From Bugula neritina (Eukaryota > Bryozoa > Gymnolaemata > Cheilostomatida > Bugulidae), in contig OZ037767.1 in the NCBI GenBank assembly GCA_964035545.1, positions 26,149,628-26,213,627 on the forward strand: 64,000 bases of DNA, read 5' to 3'. The translations under genes were made by a program, and so were the position numbers. This document shows, in pieces, positions 51,701-58,672 of this stretch (position 1 is the stretch's first letter; every line of letters starts with the position of its first letter). Below the pieces are notes generated by a model. The model was given only the letters and a program-made list of their open reading frames with translations. It did not search any database and was not told where the DNA came from.

Positions 51701-54700
51701 TTAACAACTCGCTTTTATACATTTTGGGTTTAATAGTGGCAGAGATAGTATTGAATTTCTTTTCATCGAGTATATATTGAGATAGATTGAAGTATATAGA
51801 TATTGTATATTAACAACTCGCTTTTATACATTTTGGGTTTAATAGTGGCAGAGATATAGTATTGAGTTTCTTTTCATTGAGTATATATTGAGATAGATTG
51901 AAGTATATAGATATTGTATATTAACAACTCGCTTTTATACATTTTGGGTTTAATAGTGGCAGAGATAGTATTGAATTTCTTTTCATTGAGTATATATTGA
52001 GATAGATTGTAATATATAGATGTTGTATATTAACAACTCGCTTTTATACATTCAATAGTAGCAGTGCTAGTATTGAATTTCTTTTCATTGAGTATATATT
52101 GAGATAGATTGTAATATATAGATGTTGTATATTAACTCGTTTTTATACATTCAATAGTAGCGGTGCTAGTATTGAATTTCTTTTCACTGAGTATATATTG
52201 AGATAGATTGTAATATATAGATGTTGTATATTAACAACTCGCTTTTATACATTCAATAGTAGCAGTGCTAGTATTGAATTTCTTTTCATTGAGTATATAT
52301 TGAGATAGATTGTAATATATAGATGTTGTATATTAACAACTCGCTTTTATACATTTTGTGTTTAATAGTGGCAGAGATAGTATTGAATTTTTTTTCATTG
52401 AGTATATATTGAGATAGATTGTAATATATAGATGTTGTGTATTAACAACTCGCTTTTATACATTTTGTGTTTAATAGTGGCAGAGATAGTATTGAATTTC
52501 TTTTTACTGATTATATATTGAGATATATTGTAACAATATTTTAAACAATAATACGCATAAAAGTATTCCATTCACCAACATAAAATATTTCCCCATCACC
52601 AAAAAATACAACATATTTATATTAGAGAATCAGTGTCAGTCCGTCAGCCTAAAAATTTTATGATCGGCTCCGATCGTTTAAAATAATTATATTCATCCGG
52701 TGATATGTCGTCTAGTTTGATTTCGGTCACATTTAGTGACCAAAATAAGTCCTCGTTTACTTTTTTTATCACACCGCTTCTCAACACGCATGTTAATTTT
52801 CCCACTTTTCCATACAGTTGTTGTACATTTAATAACACAGGTTGTCCATTGACTACAGCATTTACGCAAATTTCGTCTTCCATGTTTCTGACCACGTCAA
52901 CATAACATCCGAGCAATGATGCATTTTCACTTTTACCGTAAAACTTAACTTTTTTTTCAAAAATTTTAGCTAGCTTTGTTTTAAAAAGTTCTAGATTTTT
53001 AGATTTTTTCACATATAAACATGGCCCACTGTTGGGAATTTTCGACTCGTATATTTTTAATTCACCTATAAATTCATCAGATTTAAAAAAGAATTTACGC
53101 GAATGATTAAATGTAGGTATTATCTTGTCATTGTCAGTGTAGTAGGATAATTGTGATTGATCATAATTAAGAGGGACTAAATAGCAACCTTCTTCATTTG
53201 CAGGTGTTTTGCTCTGATCGACAGCGGTAGCAGCAGTGGCAGCATCATCACTTGTAGTAACAGTTGTACCAGTAGAGGAACTAGCGGATGGAATAGACAA
53301 CGTCATAGAGGAAGGAGTGGTAGTAGCGCTAAAAAAGAGGGATCTATTACTATGTTTTATAATATGTAACTTATTCTACGTAATATAATTTATTACACGA
53401 CAAACGTCTGTTTATTTGTTTATAGTTTGTCAAGTGAATACAATTAATTGTGAGTCTTACAGATGATTGATGATTTACGATATTCTACTAACCTCACGCT
53501 GGTAGATACAGATGGCTCGCTAGTCGACTCATCCACCTTTGGAATTGATGCAGGTTTCTTACGCTTTGATTCACCAGACTTAGATTCACTAAAATAATAT
53601 TATTGTAATGAATAAAATGCTACTTTTAGCTGATAAAAAAGGTTAGCATAATTATAGAAAGCTAACACTATAGTAAACTAAAATCATTCTCGTGTTAATA
53701 ATATTCTAACAGGTTAGTGGTTAGCATAGTTATAGAAAGCTAACACTATAGTAAACTAAAATCATTCTCATGTTAATAATATTCTAACAGGTTAGTGGTG
53801 AGATATCCAAAAGAAATATATTATTACTTACTTTTTTCTTTTAGAAGGCTTTAAGGCTTTGAGTGGTTCAACTGTACTGGAACTAGTACTCGTTTCTCCC
53901 ACTTTTCTTCTGAGTTGTAGTAGTTCAGCTTCTAACTTCTTTACTAAATCTCCCATGGTGTTTGCTGTATGGTTTGGGATGCGATGAAACATAGAAGTTT
54001 TTCGAGGCTTTTATATACTGAGATTTTGTAATTTATTCCTACGTAAATGAAATTTATCTTAACTAAAAGTTTTCCTCTTTTTTATTATAGGGAGTTGGGT
54101 GGTAACATTTTAATTGTAATCTGCCGGTTTAAGGTTTACTCACGTAAGCAATATTATATCAGTTTACGTAGGTGATACGTGTTTTAACAGTTGCATATGT
54201 ATTTAAATTTCAACTAGGACACTTCCCATCCGTAAATTAGAAATTGCCGTGTCATCCATCTTAGCTGAAAAATTTTCCGATTTCTAACTATAATGAGGAA
54301 TTGAGTTGTTAAATTTTAAATACAATCCACCCATCTAGGGTTTAATTACTGGGCGATATTATATCAGGTTATACAAGATTTTATTATGTTTTACTTCCCA
54401 TTGATTAAATTGGAAACCGCTGTGTCACCTCCTAATTTTTGCTAATATTAATTTTTACTTTGTCAAAGTTTCAAACATCATTAGCATAAGGTTAATTATC
54501 TTTTTTCTGCTTTTTGAGTTTCAGAAAAATTGTGTCAAGTTATAAGTTTAAAAATGGAGTTGCAAATAGAGTTGGACCATAAGACATGTTTTTTGTTTCC
54601 ATTTAACATTTTATTATAAACTATGAGTTGTATACAGAAAAACATTACATTCCGTAATAATTATTTTCTAAAATGTGTTTAGTCAAAACTGTTAACAGCT

Positions 54701-55924
54701 TAGATGGTGAAGACGCATCACTCTGAGACATATTACCATTCAAGAAAAAATATTGTATAGTTATAAAATCCCCGTGAACTTTAGTGTTGCAAACAGCTAG
54801 TTTTAAATTGTCAGTCATTTCGAAGTGTTTTGTGCAGTTATTGAACATTCTGTCTAAAGTATAATTAGTTGAAAACATCTTTCCAGAAAAGCTACCATTA
54901 CCGCTCATAACTATGTTGATTACATTCATTGATAAAAATAGTGCTACCAGGATAATAGCGATAGGTTTCTTTTTTAGTTCTGAAAAGCTCCAGTCATTCT
55001 TTGCATTATCTCTCCTGGTCGAAACTTTATTAATGAGTGTATTCCGATTATGTACAACTTTTCTCGCCACATCTAACTCATCTTCAGCCACATTTGCATC
55101 TTGTTCATTAAATATAGGATCTTTATTTTGCAAGGGAAAATTTTCTACTTCTGTCATCATTGATTAACCTTTGCGCTCAAAACATATAACGATGAATGAT
55201 GTAAATTTCAGAATGGTGATGTTTTATACCAAAAAACACACAAATTTTGACTCGCAAACTGTATAACTCTCAGCTCAGTGAGTAAATTTTGTTACTTATA
55301 AAGTTAGTGACAAGGATATACAGCTAAACTAATCATTGATCCACCTTCCAGTAATTGCTTAAAAAGGTGTATTCACTGTAAGCTAAATTTAATAGCTACC
55401 ACCTGTCAACTTTAAGGCTTACAATGCTCACATAGTTAACGAGATGCTAATTTCCATAGCCATAGAGTCTACGCTATGTTGACAAATTGACCGATACGAG
55501 ATGCTTACTTCCATAGCCGTAGAGGCGCTTATTATACTACTAATGCTTTATTAGAGCTTTTGTTTGTTTGTTAATTGTTCCACTTCTATTTTCTATTTCT
55601 AGTTCTATTTCTACATATAACAACATTTTAGAATGTATTGTAGTATCTTAATGTGAAATATAAAGTAGTACATGTATGTAATATCAAAACTCTTTTGTTG
55701 GTTTTTAATCGCTCCATGCCTGCGAGAACTTTTAATGGTGGGTATTTAAACAGACTAGGAACCTGTTTTTATTATGGTACAGGAGCAATTATTGCAATGC
55801 TTTTTCTAACATCTTACCAATGGCCTTTTCTGGGATTCGAACCACTATTAGTATAATGTTACAATATCGTACAGTTTGACTTTGAATGAATGAAAAATGC
55901 TTTTTTTTCTGCAGAAAAAATTAG
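34777..55924 (+). CDS. NTAN1: NTAN1 copy 2, protein N-terminal asparagine amidohydrolase, intact
   Basis: Ten exons join in phase to a 327-residue product, close to the vertebrate length of about 310: 34777-34872, 35138-35240, 35792-35857, 36137-36251, 36523-36596, 37089-37196, 37456-37574, 37926-38036, 39151-39332, 55915-55924. Catalytic Cys lies in DEATTCHIV (exon 3). Exon 4 has YGLGHFDG and exon 5 YGGF. Exon 7 keeps the Arg codon mutated to a stop in copy 1. The last exon adds only a few residues before TAG at 55922-55924. Its acceptor follows a T-rich tract, and similar last exons stand at 18629 and 22927. The last intron of about 16.6 kb is almost entirely a Polinton; without it and one AATGCT the intron would be about 440 bases. 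Whether the host splices across the insert is unknown. If not, translation past the exon 9 donor would add a short unrelated tail. Confidence 0.85.
36708..36782. repeat. (AT)n microsatellite
   Basis: About 36 AT units in intron 5 of NTAN1 copy 2, at the place where copy 1 has its (CA)n tract. Confidence 0.95.
39406..39612 (+). repeat. Polinton left terminal inverted repeat
   Basis: About 207 bases, matching the inverted right end with very few substitutions. It has an extra 26-base segment (about 39525-39550) made by a local duplication around GCATTGTA. A palindromic pair of CTATGGCTATGGAA-like words lies inside. Confidence 0.93.
39799..40338 (-). CDS. PRO: Adenovirus-type maturation cysteine protease
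   Basis: The predicted 179-residue protein of the adenain (Ulp1-like C5/C48) family would cleave capsid precursors during assembly. The His of GEHWVMF, the Asp of FDSFG and the Cys of CGQYCIF form the expected His-Asp-Cys triad in order, with the Gln of the oxyanion hole in front of the Cys segment (STQLQSVFSTVCGQYC). The real start is the ATG at 40338-40336, which shares its A with the TGA of the capsid gene (TGATG). It is the most 3' gene of the element's transcription direction and lies nearest the left terminal repeat. Confidence 0.9.
   Translation of the reverse strand: MNSKEIYSILENDEWVKKMNFIGVFPVDRIPSSSLTDYPCCGVVNTKPHNHPGEHWVMFLKTENNTGVYFDSFGSGLYNMPEVAAIFDSVDSWQFSSTQLQSVFSTVCGQYCIFVLTHLARGFSLEHIISLINDCCDTYANDAFIFNYINQKYSNFLNKELEIVDLPFIFEQASYPVKI
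40338..41648 (-). CDS. MCP: Polinton major capsid protein (hexon-like, double jelly roll)
   Basis: This 436-residue protein begins MSFIMEHSCLAGKPELDLFS and has the conserved N-terminal segments of Polinton/adintovirus hexons (PTQASIEEGYHVEH, YLDLSSSYLLLEVKITKADG, NLLGHTLFQQVEIMLNDVVI, YRALIETLLSY). The length is usual for the family. Double-jelly-roll capsid proteins form the pseudo-hexagonal capsomers of adenoviruses and relatives. The start ATG at 41648 is 11 bases after the stop of the next upstream gene, and the stop overlaps the protease start. No lesion is present. Confidence 0.9.
   Translation of the reverse strand: MSFIMEHSCLAGKPELDLFSTLPTQASIEEGYHVEHMPTTSLNDEGPIKFSISGDSNNYLDLSSSYLLLEVKITKADGTDLDAQGDAAPINLLGHTLFQQVEIMLNDVVISNASNLYHYRALIETLLSYSDEAKKSQLSMSLYSKDTPGKMDHIGGDNEGLEARRRITGQSKTVQLIVRPHADIFFQRRFILNGVDMKLKFVRNHNSLVLMAGENSTCKLKILNASFFLRKVKINSGIQLKHIENLDKKLLPAVYPIRRVDMKSFNIALGSLSWNEENLFHGILPKRIVIGIVNAGAFEGAYNLNPFNFQHKHLKYTNLVVDGKQVPQKALVSDYTNHNTLRNYFTLLESTGKVFNNGGIDIDREEYEKGYSLMAFDLTPDLDLSTCFHLMKRGTIRLELKFSQALDTPVNVIVYSEFDSGIKIDKNRAVLTNFYA
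41660..42091 (-). CDS. Conserved Polinton pVI/pX-like small virion protein
   Basis: A 143-residue basic protein with a central Gly- and Ala-rich amphipathic segment (GYGLGSIFGNILKAALP, then VVKQGVKSLGKTAINTG) and a strongly basic tail of about 30 residues with many Lys and Arg (NRNRNKKRKRQ). Similar proteins recur between the hexon and penton genes of Polintons and have been compared with adenovirus minor core or membrane-lytic proteins. The specific role here is inference. The start ATG overlaps the penton stop by 4 bases (ATGA). Confidence 0.65.
   Translation of the reverse strand: MRIIPFDCDAASNSYRQLYEQSGNGMIPIFSGEKYQTGYGLGSIFGNILKAALPVVKQGVKSLGKTAINTGLNIARDSLSGKPFRESIKDNVNSAAGEVITKGITYVTNRNRNKKRKRQTNRVTSSKSSKVKRRRVTKRDIFS
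42088..42858 (-). CDS. Polinton minor capsid protein (penton-like)
   Basis: The 256-residue protein opens with MRVVLPSNASLKHFPKNS and LSVYTVQLPQSLDF and then YEIGLSEIQFYKSW, which is the recurrent N-terminal pattern of Polinton minor capsid (single-jelly-roll, penton) proteins. It would occupy the five-fold vertices. The ATG at 42858 lies 33 bases after the integrase stop. The position next to the pVI/pX-like gene and the hexon gene is conserved in Polintons. Confidence 0.82.
   Translation of the reverse strand: MRVVLPSNASLKHFPKNSLSVYTVQLPQSLDFTDGSYEIGLSEIQFYKSWFNVKQCSITLKVNEAEETVHLDDGYYKSDKKLIQSINQAINDQCLNLKVKFNFYYNDVNKNFYVIAENVRGCSIDITYSPSLEKILNVQEEKMEIKSMTDGTILVKYNTPIRLHTIFNLMVYTDVAESSIVGDTQAQLLRVVGVEDGHWRLQSTNFNNVQYCKINKTHVSSVSIYIYTDYGERVPFTHGRTVVTVDIRKVKPINLI
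42892..44019 (-). CDS. INT: Retroviral-type integrase with C-terminal chromodomain
   Basis: I start it at the ATG at 44019 (MARRKRKKQ), giving 375 residues. The frame is open further upstream, but that part overlaps the neighbour. The rve core shows the D of WQIDLTDL, the D of ILSDRGKEFF and the E of KASMVERLQRTLK, a D-D-35-E triad. The C-terminus (QFLVRWAGYPPSFDSYV) is a chromodomain, which in related integrases directs insertion to marked chromatin. The 6-base target duplication at the element ends is the expected footprint. It overlaps the upstream gene by 50 bases. Confidence 0.92.
   Translation of the reverse strand: MARRKRKKQNPDSSYTDKLIRDTYFNISKPAGFGSKAKLYKSLKGKVSKGAIDRWLEKTDSYNLHKPLRKNFPRRKYIVSGINAMWQIDLTDLQQFSSENNGFKYILLSIDTFSRKAYGVPLKTKSGLEVSRAMREIIENENNNTPPEMILSDRGKEFFNPQFKALMKEYNINHFSSNNQEIKASMVERLQRTLKAKLFKYFTHQNSHRYLDILNDLISSYNNSKHSAHNSTPNDVTVNNQEEIWHRLYTDSQSGQTNKLKYNVGDLVRISKYSTVFKKGYLPSWSEEIFTIAKIHTTNPPVYSLADDSGDQLEGTWYEPELQKVNTKSNTYKIESIVGQRTVNGKKQFLVRWAGYPPSFDSYVDKRDVIFNYKN
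43970..44695 (-). CDS. Conserved Polinton protein of unknown function (241 aa)
   Basis: The most conserved part is near residues 125-205: NPLLAIPQRF, then a segment with GNQLRGSNLSDLLNLAV and EGWKEFRQVLIDYNVP. I recognise this pattern as recurrent in animal Polintons and adintoviruses but know of no assigned function. The C-terminal 30 residues are rich in Ser, Lys and Arg. The ATG overlaps the stop of the upstream 116-residue gene by 4 bases (ATGA). Confidence 0.7.
   Translation of the reverse strand: MNSQSARKFLLVDAADLKHNSFVNADVSKNNDYQQVERNKPLITKELFAVDKLMSEILNDNTLSENEKVTAYNNALTNYQELKTTTYKKISSTRLPTLSKNSEPQLKETESLTSYNPLLAIPQRFKTKASQLWDILKKDGKVSVNDAGQVTINGNQLRGSNLSDLLNLAVNSQLKGKTLEGWKEFRQVLIDYNVPKLLINQNVIEEKSKSRRESSKLSSGEWDPYDGKAKTKKAKSRLQLY
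44692..45042 (-). CDS. Conserved Polinton small protein with Gly-rich hydrophobic C-terminus (116 aa)
   Basis: A helical, basic N-terminal domain with LRKYKNILRKIADKKSTLKT and KTLVQKGGF is followed by a short hydrophobic Gly/Leu/Ala stretch (LSALLGPLIGSVLAPLAKG) and a basic end. The pattern is widespread in animal Polintons and in stray copies in animal genomes. The hydrophobic tail could be a membrane-interacting or capsid-internal peptide; that is inference. It lies 14 bases from the ATPase stop. Confidence 0.7.
   Translation of the reverse strand: MTARIKKHAKTLSYLAECDKHNCKAIINAAGSELLNCFSDICYNVLKGKVSLSPTEENNLRKYKNILRKIADKKSTLKTKKTLVQKGGFLSALLGPLIGSVLAPLAKGIFSGFRKR
45057..45707 (-). CDS. ATP: Genome-packaging ATPase (FtsK/HerA superfamily, A32-like)
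   Basis: The most likely start is the ATG at 45707, giving 216 residues. The open frame reaches 45818, but the extra 37 residues are hydrophobic and unlike the family. Walker A is GPSRAGKT near residue 15 and Walker B is LIIFDDLM, followed by a sensor-like VIFITQNLF. These are the hallmarks of the A32-like ATPases that pump DNA into preformed capsids in Polintons, adintoviruses and large DNA viruses. It heads the gapless block that ends with the protease. Confidence 0.92.
   Translation of the reverse strand: MSLPFYHTFSAIVAGPSRAGKTQWVRKLITNSHTMISPPPEKIIYCYSEWQPLFSSYNNVEFHQGVIDIQELNKNIKNLIIFDDLMSEIDQNIENIFTKHSHHRNISVIFITQNLFQDNSHMRTMSRSASYVVVFKNPRDVNQISYLARQMFPKNQSNFVVEAFRDATSVPFGYLVIDYRQETEDYLRIRTGVFPGEKTYIYLSNRNATSLQRNAA
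45800..45860. repeat. Decamer tandem repeats between ATPase and Bcl-2-like gene
   Basis: Five or six imperfect copies of TTTAGGCATG / TTTAGGCAAG lie in the only sizeable gap between the ATPase and its upstream neighbour. The position, just 5' of the ATPase-capsid block on the coding strand, makes a promoter or enhancer element plausible. Confidence 0.7.
45885..46283 (-). CDS. Predicted Bcl-2-fold apoptosis regulator (132 aa)
   Basis: I place the start at the first true ATG, 46283. No database search was possible; the call rests on motif order and predicted helices. Residues 9-22 (QKNAYNYIWYKLSK) resemble a BH4 helix. A central amphipathic helix with LVELAEDMYE fits a BH3-like position. FCKVAKDLTDP followed by NISAIRLETIFFLCVQIC fits the BH1 hairpin region, although the usual NWGR core is altered. 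A terminal helix with a Trp (FIQQIQWNLGIAL) fits BH2. There is no C-terminal membrane anchor. Adintovirus-type elements have been reported to carry accessory anti-apoptotic genes, so the role would be to delay host cell death. An unrelated all-helical protein remains possible. Confidence 0.5.
   Translation of the reverse strand: MENLYLLQKNAYNYIWYKLSKMSRQHYVNYCITQTVLDMYNKHQNWSEEEINELVELAEDMYETNGYVQFCKVAKDLTDPNISAIRLETIFFLCVQICKMYIEAGEHFAVKYFIQQIQWNLGIALEKQNNVQ
46365..50767 (-). CDS. POLB: Protein-primed family B DNA polymerase, multi-exon, 5' exon(s) unresolved
   Basis: Replicative polymerase of the element. Exons: 50767-50625 (C2H2 zinc finger, CHICGKSYNHRQSLSRHQSIH), 50515-47335 and 47185-46365; phases agree at both junctions. 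The zinc-finger exon begins in phase 1 after TTTTAG and has no ATG, so a further 5' exon is expected. The main exon opens with an OTU-like region (NLCLFRALA, later a His in LEESHFSWI) and a second Cys-rich finger (YKCTFCNKLM). It then has exonuclease motifs FDCET, FNGAVYDIP and YYNNEDVRHF and polymerase motif A, GYDATSLYL. The 149-base intron 47186-47334 (GTATTT...TTTCAG) falls inside the KxxxNSxYG motif. The last exon has motif C, MDTDSMYL. All catalytic acids are present. Confidence 0.92.
47186..47334 (-). other. Spliceosomal intron within the polymerase gene
   Basis: On the minus strand the intron starts GTATTTAG and ends TATATTTCAG, is AT-rich, 149 bases long and contains in-frame stops. 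Removing it keeps the frame (exon phases 1 and 1) and completes the conserved polymerase motif B. Without splicing the protein would end at once, before catalytic motif C. Confidence 0.88.
50975..52535. repeat. Tandem array of about 15 copies of a 109-bp unit
   Basis: Each unit contains CTTTTCATCGAGTATATATT, a GATAGATTGAAGTATATAGA stretch, TTAACAACTCGCTTTTATAC and AATAGTGGCAGAGATAGTAT. Units start near 51105, 51214, 51323, 51432, 51541, 51650 and 51759, with regular 109-110 base spacing; three units near 52080-52280 are shorter (about 101 bases) and carry AGTAGC(A/G)GTGCTAG. No frame crosses it. It separates the polymerase gene from the 5' accessory genes. Confidence 0.95.
52644..53956 (-). 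CDS. Three-exon Polinton accessory gene, coiled coil plus possible OB-fold domain (301 aa)
   Basis: Exons 53956-53832, 53588-53493 and 53328-52644 join in phase (2, 2) at GT-AG borders and give 301 residues. Exon 1 starts MGDLVKKLEAELLQLRRKV, a short leucine-rich coiled coil. Exons 1-2 and the start of exon 3 are Ser/Thr- and Lys-rich, with basic clusters (KPSKRKK, ESKRKKP) that look like nuclear targeting signals. The C-terminal 190 residues form one domain with alternating strands, ending KLTCVLRSGVIKK and LFWSLNVTEIKLDDI. That ending resembles the OB-fold single-strand-binding proteins of Polintons and large DNA viruses; this assignment is inference. It lies just 5' of the tandem array. 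Confidence 0.65.
53640..53800. repeat. 78-base direct duplication in intron 1 of the three-exon gene
   Basis: GGTTAGCATAATTATAGAAA to AACAGGTTAGTGG is present twice in direct orientation (from about 53641 and 53718) with two or three differences. Confidence 0.85.
54000..54600. other. Non-coding stretch between accessory genes of the Polinton
   Basis: Between the ATG of the three-exon gene (53956) and the membrane-protein stop (54645) I see no open frame. CTCACGTAAGCAATATTATATCAG and a variant, ACTGGGCGATATTATATCAG, occur about 200 bases apart, within an otherwise loosely repeated block. This would be the promoter side of the three-exon gene. Confidence 0.5.
54645..55160 (-). CDS. Predicted type II membrane glycoprotein (171 aa), unknown family
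   Basis: About 62 charged N-terminal residues precede one hydrophobic segment near residues 66-85 (PIAIILVALFLSMNVINIVM). The Lys-rich KKK just before it predicts an inside-in N-terminus, leaving about 85 residues outside. This part has two cysteines (near residues 109 and 124) that could pair, and four N-X-S/T sequons (near 88, 99, 108 and 143). I do not recognise the family. It is the first gene inside the right terminal repeat and is read away from it. A role as a surface protein of the particle or of the infected cell is possible but unproven. Confidence 0.6.
   Translation of the reverse strand: MMTEVENFPLQNKDPIFNEQDANVAEDELDVARKVVHNRNTLINKVSTRRDNAKNDWSFSELKKKPIAIILVALFLSMNVINIVMSGNGSFSGKMFSTNYTLDRMFNNCTKHFEMTDNLKLAVCNTKVHGDFITIQYFFLNGNMSQSDASSPSKLLTVLTKHILENNYYGM
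55361..55541 (-). repeat. Polinton right terminal inverted repeat
   Basis: 181 bases, inverted copy of 39406-39612 but lacking the 26-base internal duplication. It is followed directly by the target duplication AATGCT (55542-55547) and NTAN1 last-intron sequence. Confidence 0.93.
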
Positions 55925-58672
55925 ATGGGAAAAGACTAAAATTTAGAAAGTAGACCCTGGAGCACTTCTTTAAGCATTTCATCAACTTATGAAATTATGT
56001 TAAATGAATTGCATCCTATCATTCTTTACTTATTACATTGTTTTTGCATTAAGTATAGTATAACATTGCATTCTATTTTTTCTTTCTGATGGGTCTGAAT
56101 ACAAAACTATTATACTTTTGTCATAAGTTGTTTACTATTTACCAAATACACTTTGACTTAGGAACATTTTATGCAGTATAGAAGTGAAAATGTATGTTCA
56201 TCATTTATATGATATAAATATAAAATATATTCATTTTATTATTATGAGGGTTCAATATTTCTATCCACCTAACTTGTTGGTAAACAGGAAAGACCCAGTG
56301 CAGTTTATTTCTTTTGAATAGACTTTCACATACCTATATAAACAATTTCGTAGATACATCTAACTTGCCAATATATTTTATATTATTATAACATTCATGA
56401 TCATTTTAATGTTTTAATTAAAATAGCTTGTATAATTGCAAAAGTGCTAATTCTAGCAATATAAATATTATCAACGGTCATTAAAATAACCCCTTATAAT
56501 TTGTAAGTGTGACACCTTTAAGCCAATATGTAAGATAGTTGCTATAAATGGGTCAACATTGAGTCGTAACTAAATGATAGCGAAGTCAGCTAGCTTTTTA
56601 CAAATCAAGGAATTGATAACTTCTAAATTGATAATGAAACGAGAACAAAAGGTCTTTATTACTAAAATATAATAAAACTTGAGCAGATCAAACAAACACA
56701 TAAAAAAAGTTCTTAGTTTTAATAAACATTCAAATAATACCAAATGTGAAAAACATACCACCAGAATTGAAATATTATTTACGCTAATAATTATTTAATG
56801 GTTACACTTCTTAATTGCTAACTGTAAAATATTATTTGAGTTGCACTAGCGGGCTTAGTAAGGCTATCAGAGAGACAAGTAAGAAGCAACTTCTAATTTA
56901 TGCAGCCGCTATATTACTTGTCTAAAATCAAGTTTGTAAACTGAAACGATTCATAATTGATCGCTATTTATATAGTATTTGCAAAACTTTTCCTTATACC
57001 GTCAACCTCAACCATATTTTCCAAATACCACAAGTGTTTTAGATTAATGTAAATCTCCACCATTTTTAGCTAAAATTCATTTTAAGTAAGATTATTAAAT
57101 GTGGCCTTGCTCAGTTCAAATGGTGAGACTAATTCTTGGTGCTAAACCCAAAATCTTAGCTCACCACGGCATTGGCTCACTAGTGTCTGCAGTGTCTTAC
57201 TTAAGACAGCTTATTTCTTATATATAGTTACTTTTACACAAATCATTACTAGTTAGTAGTGAGTTATACAATACAAATATACCCCCCCCCCCCCCCTTAA
57301 ACTCATACAATGTCATCACAAGTTTCTCAGCATTGCTATTGGCACAGCTATTACAGATATGTGTTATATGAATAAGCTTGTTATATTGTATGCAATTTGA
57401 GATGAACAATTTATCAAGCAATACTCAAAAGCTGGAAAATTATATCTGCTGCACGCATGCGCAACCAAATAGTTGATTTTTAGCGTATATGTGCAATTTC
57501 TTTGTGAATTCTCTATATTATCTCTATTAGCTTGTATTCTATATAAATAAGTCTGCTTTAAAAATGTAAGTAGTTTGTTTTCTTTTGATGTGATAAGCCA
57601 AGGGTTTAAAGTGTTTTATTCAATATTAGAGACTCTCAGTGGAGACATGTCTTTCTATTTTGTTTAACATTATCAGTACTGGTCTGTTATTAGAGTTGAT
57701 AAGAGCTCACTTAACTTTACTAAAATATCAGGTGCGGCAACATGTTCTACCTAATAATTGGCATTTAATCATATATCACACTTTTCTTACGGCATAGCAT
57801 TAAATTTGCTGTCTTAACAAATGCTAATAATGTAAAAGGTGCAAGACAATTTAAATCAGATAAAATGACCAAAATTATTTGCAATTGTAATCTAAAAAAA
57901 CCGATGTAAAATTTTTTATTCTTTGTTAGATCTTTCACTCCATATTTTAAAAGAACCGATGATAATTTTCTATTTTAGGATATCAAAAACATACTTGACT
58001 TTCAAGAGTGGATAATACAAGTGCCGTGATATAGTAAGGGGTTATTTTTAAAGTTACCACTTTTACCAATTGTTCGCAGGTGCATAAATTACTAGTTAAT
58101 ACATTTTAGCAATTGAACAATAACTTAATACTAATTTATATTGAAGTTTTTATACACAATATTCAAAAAGAATTAAATCGTATAAACCAAGGCAGCTAAA
58201 CTAGGCACCGGTGTTTTGCAACACCCTCCCTCGCCCCTCCCTCTTGAGGTTCTTTAGGCTTTATATCAAGTTGAAGTGGGACAGAGCATCATTAAAGGTC
58301 ACAAAGTGAGCAGTGATACTTTTATTATGCAATTCACTTGCGTGAGAGAAAGGCATAAGACTCCATTAGACAGTCAAATTTCACAAATATCACTAAAACT
58401 ATTTGCAGCAACAAATTTTGACGGTAAGTTTCTATAATATATTATTTTAAGTTACTTCCCTTCTGTGCATAAATTTTTAATTTACACATTGTAGACTTAA
58501 AACCTGGCTTATGTGAAGTTCTAACCTCCCCCCCCCCCCCTTAAGTAATTTACATGCTCAACCCCCAGTTCCTTGTTCAAATTCAATGTATAAATCACAC
58601 TTCAACAGCAAACATTTAACACTTAAACTCATTTTTAATCTTCGGCCAGTGTAGTGTTGAGTTTACCCAGTG
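55925..58672. other. NTAN1 copy 2 3' flank and gene-free spacer
   Basis: To about 56560 the sequence follows the 3' flank also seen after module A. Beyond that I see no gene. Homopolymer C runs of 15 (57282-57296) and 13 (58528-58540) stand out, each followed by TTAA. Confidence 0.55.

Larger units (their letters stand above)
39406..55541 (-). mobile_element. Complete Polinton/Maverick (adintovirus-like) element, 16,136 bp
   Basis: The element begins AGTAGTATAATAAGCGCC and ends with the inverted copy. The target duplication AATGCT is at 39400-39405 and 55542-55547, and the 6-base length is diagnostic for Polintons. The paralogous module at 22376-22450 shows the empty site (GTAGATAATGCTTTATTAGAG). 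It encodes the full Polinton core on the minus strand: protein-primed DNA polymerase B, integrase, packaging ATPase, adenovirus-type protease, major and minor capsid proteins. It also carries several accessory genes. No stop or frameshift was found in any core gene, so the element may be recent and possibly competent. Such elements are regarded by several authors as integrated viruses. Confidence 0.96.

Noticed and set aside
55653-55856. 67-residue plus-strand frame after the Polinton
   Set aside because: It lies in the last intron of NTAN1 copy 2, and the same sequence is duplicated with stops at 22680-22870. The TTCGAACC word in it is a B-box-like chance match or a faint tRNA remnant.
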